45,502 nucleotides of DNA from Clostridium_AI sp002297865 (lineage in GTDB: Bacteria > Bacillota > Clostridia > Lachnospirales > Lachnospiraceae): positions 1 to 45,502 of the forward strand of contig CALFNR010000128.1 in assembly GCA_937903005.1 (NCBI GenBank). Direction: 5' to 3'. Position 1 is the first letter of the stretch. Each line of letters opens with the position of its first letter. This document shows positions 35,185-44,100 of this stretch, piece after piece. The position numbers and the translations under genes were made by a program. The notes under the pieces are model-generated. The model saw nothing but the letters and a program-made list of their open reading frames with translations. It had not been told where the DNA came from and ran no database searches.

Positions 35185-38100
35185 ATGAATTTAGTGGGAA
35201 TTATTTTTGAACTTGTAAATCAGAATCAGACTATGCCAAAAGTAAATCGTAGTGAAAAAATAATTGTGCAAGAAGAGTCTCTTGCACTTGCGAAGAAGTA
35301 TGTGAGGACTTTAATATCTGAAGTCATGAAAATAGATCAGAATGATATAGAAGAGGATTGCGATTTAGACGCATACGGAATAAACTCCATCTATATCATG
35401 ACGTTGCAAGATAGAATTGAAAAGGATTTTAGTGGAGTACCAAAGACTCTGTTTTTTGAATATAAAAATGTACTAGAATTAGCACAGTATTTTGAAAAAT
35501 ACCAAAAGGAAGGACTAATGAAACTCTTTGGAGAAGAGAATTTTGTAGAGCAGGAAGAAACGGTTGTAAAAGAGAACAGTGTTTCCATAAAGAGCACACA
35601 GGATTACAGTACAGATATTGCGATTGTAGGGCTTGCAGGCTCTTATGCAAAAGCCAAAGATGTAGAAGAATTTTGGGAAAATTTAAAAAGTGGTAAAGAC
35701 TGTATATCTGAAATACCGAAAGAACGTTGGGATTATCAGAAATATCAAAGCAAAGAAAACAAAAAGAGCACAGTTCCTCATTGGGGAGGATTCATAGACG
35801 ATGTTGATAAGTTTGATGCTGGATTTTTCCAGATTGCACCACGAGAAGCAGAAAAAATGGATCCACAGGAACGCTTGTTTTTAGAGTGTGTATATAAAAC
35901 AATAGAAGATGCAGGTTATACGAGGAAAACAATTGCGTCAGAGGAAAAGTATGGAAAAGGAGCAAAAGTTGGTGTTTTTGTGGGAGCTATGTTTGAAGAG
36001 TATCAATTCTATGGAGTTTCGGAACAGGCTCATAACAATATGCGAACATTGAATGGAAGTAAATCATCCATAGCCAATCGAATTTCGTATTACTTTAACT
36101 TTCAGGGACCATGTGTTGCAGTAGATACAATGTGTTCTTCTTCATTGACAGCACTTTATATGGCGGGTGAAAGTTTAAAGAGAGGGGATTGTGAAGCGGC
36201 TATCGTTGGTGGTGTCAATTTGTCAATCCATACTAATAAATATATAGCCCTAAGCGAAGACAATTTTTTAGCAAGTGATGGACGTTGCAGAAGTTATGGA
36301 GAAGACGGAGATGGGTATGTTCCAGGAGAAGGTGTTGGAGCAATCTTAATTAAGAGACTGGATGAAGCAAAATTGGCAGGAGACCACATTTATGCGGTTA
36401 TAAAAGGAGGGGCAATTAATCATGGTGGTAAAACGAATGGTTATTCAGTCCCAAATCCAAATGCAATGTCTGATTTAATTGAGAACGTGCTACATAAGAC
36501 CAAAATCGATCCTAGAACAATCGGTTATGTAGAAGGCCATGGAACAGGAACTTCATTAGGTGATCCAATTGAAATTGCTGGTTTGAATAAGGTATATAAC
36601 GAGTACACAAAGGATAAGCAGTATTGTGCCATTGGTTCGGTAAAATCGAATATTGGCCATTGTGAGGGTGCAGCCGGAATTGCTTCTTTGACGAAAATTC
36701 TGTTGCAGTTTAAGCATAAACAGCTGGTACCTTCCTTACACTCTGAAAAGCTGAATTCCAATATTCCATTTGAAAATTCACCATTTTATGTGCCTCAAGA
36801 ACTACAAAATTGGAAGAGAATAACGCTTGAAGGTGACAAGAACATAGAATACCCTAGAAGAGCTGCACTTTCGTCATTTGGTGCAGGCGGTTCCAATGCG
36901 CATTTCATATTAGAGGAGTATATATCAGAAGAAAGTGAAGAAAGTGTAAAAAATCCACCATTTATTTTTGCACTGTCCGCAAAAAATGAATTGGCTTTAA
37001 AAAGAATGGCGCAAGAATATGTAACTTTTTTAGAAAAAAATACTTATACTAATAGTGATTTATACAGCATGGAATACACGCTTCTTTTTGGAAGAGAAGA
37101 AAAAGAAGTTCGTTTTGCGGCATACTATTCTAATACAGTAGAATTATTACAATGCTTACATAATTACCTAAATGGAATAGAGCATCCATGTTATCGTGTT
37201 GGAAAGAAACAGATGGGCAGTAAAAAGTTTAGTACAGGAAAGAAACTGACCAATGATGAAGTTGCTGTTTTATGGGAAGAAAAGAATATCGAAAGAATAA
37301 TTGATATATGGACAAATGGACAAGAAATTGACTGGAATCCATTGTTCGAAGAGGGATATCCTAAGCGAATTAGCTTACCAACTTATTCATTTGAAAAAGT
37401 GTCACACTGGTTTACAAAAACAGAAAATAGAGATATTAAGCTACATCCGTTTTTAACAAGAAATGTATCGGACCTGTCAGAACAGAAATACGTGTGTCAA
37501 GTTACAGGAGAAGAATCGTATTTAAAGGGGCATGAATTGTTTGGAAAGAAGGTGCTTCCAGCATCAGCCTATCTGGAAATGATTCGTGAAGCAGTAGCTG
37601 AGGCTTGCCAAGATGATGACAAAGATAATTTGATTATTCAGAATGTAAAGTGGATGGAACCTTTTGTTTTGAATCAAAAATTGGACAATATCTATATTGG
37701 ACTTATGCTTACTGGAGAAAGCAGTATTTATTGTGAGATATATAGTATAACGGATATTGCGGTTAAGATACATTGTCAGGCAACAGTTGGTTTTGAACCT
37801 AGTACACAAGCAAACATTAATTTGATGGCAATACAAGAAAAATGTACAGAGAGCGTATTTGAAAAGAAGGAAATCTATGATATTTTTGCTCAAAAAGGAT
37901 TTGTGTATGCCAGTGAGCATAAGATACTGAACCAGATTTCCTGCGGAAAAGATATCTGTATGGCAAAGGTTGTTGCAGAACCATCTTCTTATCAGACATT
38001 GGATTCGAAGTATTTAGAACCAGGGGTACTAGATGCAGCAATTCAGTCTTTTATTGGATTAGTGGCACAGGAAGAAGATAGTCAGAGGATGATGCCATAT

Positions 38101-41100
38101 CAGTTGAAGAAAATGGTATTACTTGCACCATTAGAAGAAGAACTATGGGTAGTGCTGACACGTGACAAGAAACGAAAAGAAGAACAGATTGTATCAATGC
38201 AGTTATGCACGAATTCAGGAAAAGTATGCCTTACAATGGAAGGGTTCTGTTACCGCAACATGGGTGTGGGACAAAAAGATAGTGTAACAACACTATTTAC
38301 ATCTCATTATAATAGAAGGTCACTGGATAGAACCGTTGATAGCAATCAGTATCAGAATAAAATAGCAGTCCTTCTTTCAGAGAAAACTAGGAATATAGCT
38401 AAGTTAGAGCTGCCAGATTATGAAATATATGAAATCATTCCACAAGGAGATCGGATTGATAATCGTTATGAGGATGCAGCAACTAAAATTTTGCGCATCG
38501 TAAAGGGGGTCATGAAAGAGCATGGATATGAGAAAACCTTAATTCAGACTCTTTGTATTGCAGAGAAATCAAGTCTGTATAGAGGAATATCCAAGCTTCT
38601 TAGAACTGCCGAAAGAGAAAATGGAAATGTAACAGGACAATATATTGAACTTTCATGTTGCGAAGAAAATGAACATATTGAGAGTTACTTTATTGAAAAT
38701 GCAAAGACTAGTGATACTTGTATTTGTTACTCTGAACAAGGACGTACGGTACAGTCATGGAAGAAACTTAAGGAAGGCATTACGAATAGTAACAGCTTGT
38801 GGAAAGATGAGGGAGTTTATTTACTGACAGGTGGAATTAGTGGATTGGCTGAAATAACCATGAGACACATTGCATCTTCCGTTCAGAATGCGACTATCGT
38901 TCTAACAGGAAGAAAAGACTTAGAAGAGGTAAAAGACGTAATACAACAATACAAAGAATTACCTGCAAAGATAGCCTATTATCCAGTTGATATGACGGAT
39001 TACAATAGGGTATGTGAAGTCGTCACAAGCATTTTAAATACATACAGTAAGATTGATGGTGTCTTATATGGTGCGGGAATATTAAGAGACTGTTATATTA
39101 TAGAAAAAAATATTGAGGAATTTAAAATGGTCATGGCTCCTAAAATACATGGAATCGTGAATCTTGATTTGGCAACAAAGGACTGCCAAATGGACTTTTT
39201 CGTTGCGTATTCATCCATTGCAGGAGCAATCGGAAATGCAGGACAAGTTGACTATTCTTCCGCTAACGCATTTATGGATCAATATATGCATTATCGAAAT
39301 GAACTGGTAAGTAAGAAAGAACGCTATGGACAATCTTTTGCTGTGAATTGGCCGTTATGGAAAGATGGAGGCATGAAAGTTGATGCTAAGATAGAACAGA
39401 TTATCCGTAAAAACAAAGGAATTGTTCCAATGGAATCAGAAACAGGAATGAAGATTCTTGATTGTATTCTTTCTAATTCATTTGAGCAAATGTTAGTTGT
39501 AGAGAGTGAGCTTAATAGTGCTACGAAAGCAATCAAGAGCCTAGAAATCAACTTAGAAGAGACAGAAGAGATAAAATCGGAGAATTCTAAGGCAATTATA
39601 AAAGCAGTAGAAGAGACTGTTGATATAGAAGATAGAACGGTTGCGTATTTAAAGAAAATCGTAGCAGAGACGACACAGCTTCCTGTAGCAGAGATTAAGG
39701 AAAGTGTAGATTTTAATGATTTGGGTATGAATTCCATCTGGATACTTGAGATAAATGAAAAGTTAGAGAGAGACATAGGAGGATTATCTAAGACATTACT
39801 TTATGAACATCGTTGTATTGAGGATTTAAGTGAATATTTAATTGCCAATAAAAAAGGTGCGCTTAACAAGCTGTTTTCTGAGAAGAACGAAGGGAAACCA
39901 AGTACGGAATCAAGCACAAAACAAGTAAAACATGAATTTAAAAATGTGGGACATGTTAAGTCTAGGGTAAGTATGAAAGAAGTCGATAAGGAAGAAATTG
40001 CAATTGTTGGTTTAGCCGGCTCTTATCCACAGGCAGAGAACGTAGAAGAGTTTTGGAGCAATCTTTTAGAAGGCAAGGACTGTATTACTGAGATACCAGA
40101 TGGTAGATGGAGTTACGATAAGTATAAGAAAGATGAAAAAGTTAGCTATAGTCGATATGGTGGTTTTTTGAAAGAAGTAGATAAATTTGATCCATTATTT
40201 TTTTGTATTTCACCTAGGGATGCCCAAACGATGGACCCACAGGAACGTTTATTCTTACAATGTTCCTATCATGCAATGCAGGATGCAGGGTATACACGTG
40301 AAAATATAGCACCACAGACAGCGTTTTGCGATGGAGCAAATGTAGGTGTTTACGTGGGTGTTATGAATGAGGAATACCAGTTCCTTGGAGTTGAAGAGCA
40401 AATGAAGGGAAATCCTGTAACTGTTAGTGGCAGTGCTGCTGCGATAGCAAATCGAGTTTCCTATACATTTAATTTTCAGGGGCCTAGTATCGCAATTGAT
40501 ACGATGTGTTCATCTTCTTTAACAGCAGTTTATCTGGCATGTGAAGCAATTCGAAATGGTGAATGTCAGGCTGCAATCGCAGGAGGCGTAAATATTTCAA
40601 TTCATGCCAATAAGTATTTGGCACTTGGTCAGAATTATTTTACTTCTGAAGATGGACGATGCAGAGCATTTGGGGAAAATGGGAAAGGCTATGTACCAGG
40701 CGAAGGCGTTGGTGCAGTTGTATTGAAGTCACTCAAAAATGCAATAAAAGATAAGGATCATATTTATGGCGTGATAAAAGGTGGGGCAATCAATCATGGT
40801 GGTAAAACCCATGGATATACGGTGCCTAATCCGAATGCACAAGCAAATGTAATTAAAAGAGCTTTGGAAAAAGCACATGTAAATCCAAGAACGATATCTT
40901 ATGTAGAAGCACATGGTACGGGAACCGCATTGGGTGATCCGATTGAAATTGCTGGTTTAACAAAAGCATATGAAGAAGCGACAAACGAAAAGCAATACTG
41001 TGGAATTGGTTCAGTAAAATCAAACATTGGGCATTGCGAAGGTGCTTCTGGAATTGCTTCCATTACTAAGGTGCTATTACAGATGAAACATAGAAAATTA

Positions 41101-44100
41101 GTATCTTCTCTTCATGCAGAAGTGTTAAATAGCAATTTGAATTTGGAAAAAACTCCATTCTACGTCCAAAGGAGAGTGCAAGAATGGAAACGACAGAAGG
41201 AAGTAATAGAGGGCATTGAAAGAGAGATACCGCTTAGGGCAGGTGTTTCAGCATTTGGAGCAGGTGGAACTAATGTTCATCTTATCTTGGAAGAGTATAT
41301 GGAAAAAGAAGCAACTAGCTTGGAAACACAAGATAGAAAGGAAATACCACTTATTTTTGTTTTATCCGCAAAAAATGAATGGCAGGTAGAACAACAGGCA
41401 AATAATTTATTAAAAGCAATACAGGATGGGTTGATATCAGAAGAAAATAGTTATCAGGCAGCATATACTCTCCAATTTGGAAGAGAAGCGATGGATGAGA
41501 GGGTTGCAATGTTGGGCAGCACATTGGATGATGTTGGCAGTCTCTTAAAGAAATATGTGGAACATATTTCAGAAGAACGTATTATAACAGGACATGTGGA
41601 TACTGCCGAGCGTATGACCAAGAAAGAGCGAAAAGTGCAGGAAGAAAAGGCAGCCATTGCATTTGAAAGGAAAGACTATAAACAGGTTGTTTCATTATGG
41701 ATGCAAGGAGGAAAAATTGACTGGTCGTTATTATATGAAGGAGAATTTCCGCAGAAGATGAGTCTTCCTTGTTATCCATTTGAAAAGGAAGTATGCTGGT
41801 TAGAGAGAACGACGGACGAGATTATGTGTCGACCAAGTGGAACGATACAAAAGTTTGCGATTGAAAATGTCTCAACTCTTGCGGAGCAGAAATATGTAGT
41901 TACCTTAACGGGGCAAGAAAGTTATTTTGTTAATCATATTGTTGGTGGTAAGAAGATGCTTCCAGCGACAGCCTATATTGAAATTATACGTATGGTTGTT
42001 ACACAGGCACTGTCTCTTAATAGGGAAAAACAGGCTATAAAAATTAAGAATATTATGTGGCTGCATCCACTAGTTGCAGAAGAGAATAAAACAAACAAGT
42101 TGACCATATCGTTAAGACTGGAATACAAAGCAGAAGAGAAAGTAGTACTATTTCGAATTTTCAAAGAAGATGATTCGGCGATATATTGTAAGGGAGAAGT
42201 TTGTGAAGTACCATTTGTACAACAGAATATGAAGCGTGATGAAATTATGAAAGACTGTACAAAGTCATTGCATCCAGAAGATTTATATAAACGATATGAA
42301 CAGTATTCCATTACATACAAAAACGAACATCGTTCTGTTGAAAAACTCTATTTGGGTCAAGACGTGCTAGTTGCAAAGATTGATACAAAGCAAAGCAGCG
42401 AGAAGCAAAGCATGTCCCTAGATCCTGCTGTGGCAGATTGCGCATTACAGTCATGTGCAGGGTTTGTGTTAGCAAGTGGAGAAAAGGAAGAACAGGGTAG
42501 ACTAGCAATTCCTTTTAAAGCAAAAGAGATTCTTATATTGGATGGAACACAGCCTTGTATGTGGGCAGTTGTACACAGAACAAGCCTAGATTCATCAGAG
42601 GAATATCAGATAGATTTATGCAAAGAAGATGGTACCGTTTGTGTTGAAATGAAAGGGCTTAAGACAAAGGAATACAAGGAACAAGATAGTAAAAATGAGT
42701 TAATAACCCATGTCTATTATGAAAAGACGAGCGAAGTAGAGATAATGACGCTAGAGGATAAAGAAGAAAACATTATATTTCTGTGTGAAGATGCTCCTTT
42801 TGATATACGAAACCAGGTGAAAACGTATCAGAATGTATATGAGGTAAGAGAAAATTATACCGAGAAGGATTATGAGAGTATTCTTACAAAGGTATCGAAA
42901 GTAAACAAAATTCTGTTTGTTATGGGCAAAAATAATCCTTCCATACTAATGAAGGAAGACTTCTTAGAGAAGCAGAAAAGTGGAATTCTACAGTTTTATA
43001 GGCTGATAAAAGCTATGGACATGAGACTTAATAAGAATCAAAACTGTTCCGTTTGTGTTATCACGTATCAGACTGTTCCGTTTTTGAACGAAGAAGTCTG
43101 CGATCCGAAAAATGCTGGTATGCAGGGAATTGTTCGAACAGTAGCAGTTGAGTATCCACACTGGGATATTTGCATGTGTGACTTAGATAATCAGTTTGTA
43201 ACACCAGTACCATTTGTCAGAGACTTGACTCTTGCTCATAATGCAGTGTTATTAAGTCGTAATGGTGTGTGGTATCGATACAAACTGGAAACAGTCAAAT
43301 TCCCAGTAAGACAAGATAGAACGGTATATCGAAATCAGGGCGTGTACGTCATGATAGGTGGTAATGGAGGAATTGGAGAGGTTTATAGTAAATACTTGAT
43401 TGATACTTATAATGCAACTGTTGTCTGGCTTGGAAGAAGGAAAGTATCTGATGTAATACAAGACAAAATAGATGCATTTTCAAACGGAATTGGAAGAGTA
43501 GAATACTATTCTTGTGATGCAAGCAGTTTGGAACAGCTAACGGCTACTTATAATCAGTTGAAAGCAAGACATGGTAAAATAAATGGAGTGATACATTCAG
43601 CAATTCTGTTGGCAGATAACCGTATTTCCAATATGGAAGAATCGGATTTCGAAACAGTTTATGATACCAAAATGAAGATTTGCCTGCGTATGGCACAAGT
43701 ATTCCAAAATGAAGAATTAGATTTTATGCTCTTCTTCTCATCGCTACAAGCATTTTCAAATGCGTTAGGCCAGGCCAATTATGCAGCAGGCTGTTCGATG
43801 AAAGATGCTTATGCTAAAATGCTTTCCTATAAATTGAATTGTGATTGCAAAGTTGTGAATTGGGGTTACTGGGGAAATCAAGGTATTGTTGCTTCACGAA
43901 AATATAGAGAAAAGATGAAACGTTTAGGAGTTGACTCTATACGCGAAGCAGATGCCATGGAGTTTATAGAAAGCTTGCTTGCTTCTCCATTGCAACAGGC
44001 TGGTTATATGAAGATAAATGAAAATTATAAGAAAAATCCATTGCAAAGCAGTGTAGAACTTAGCATACTGCCAGACAGTTCCAATACTACGTTTGAGAAT

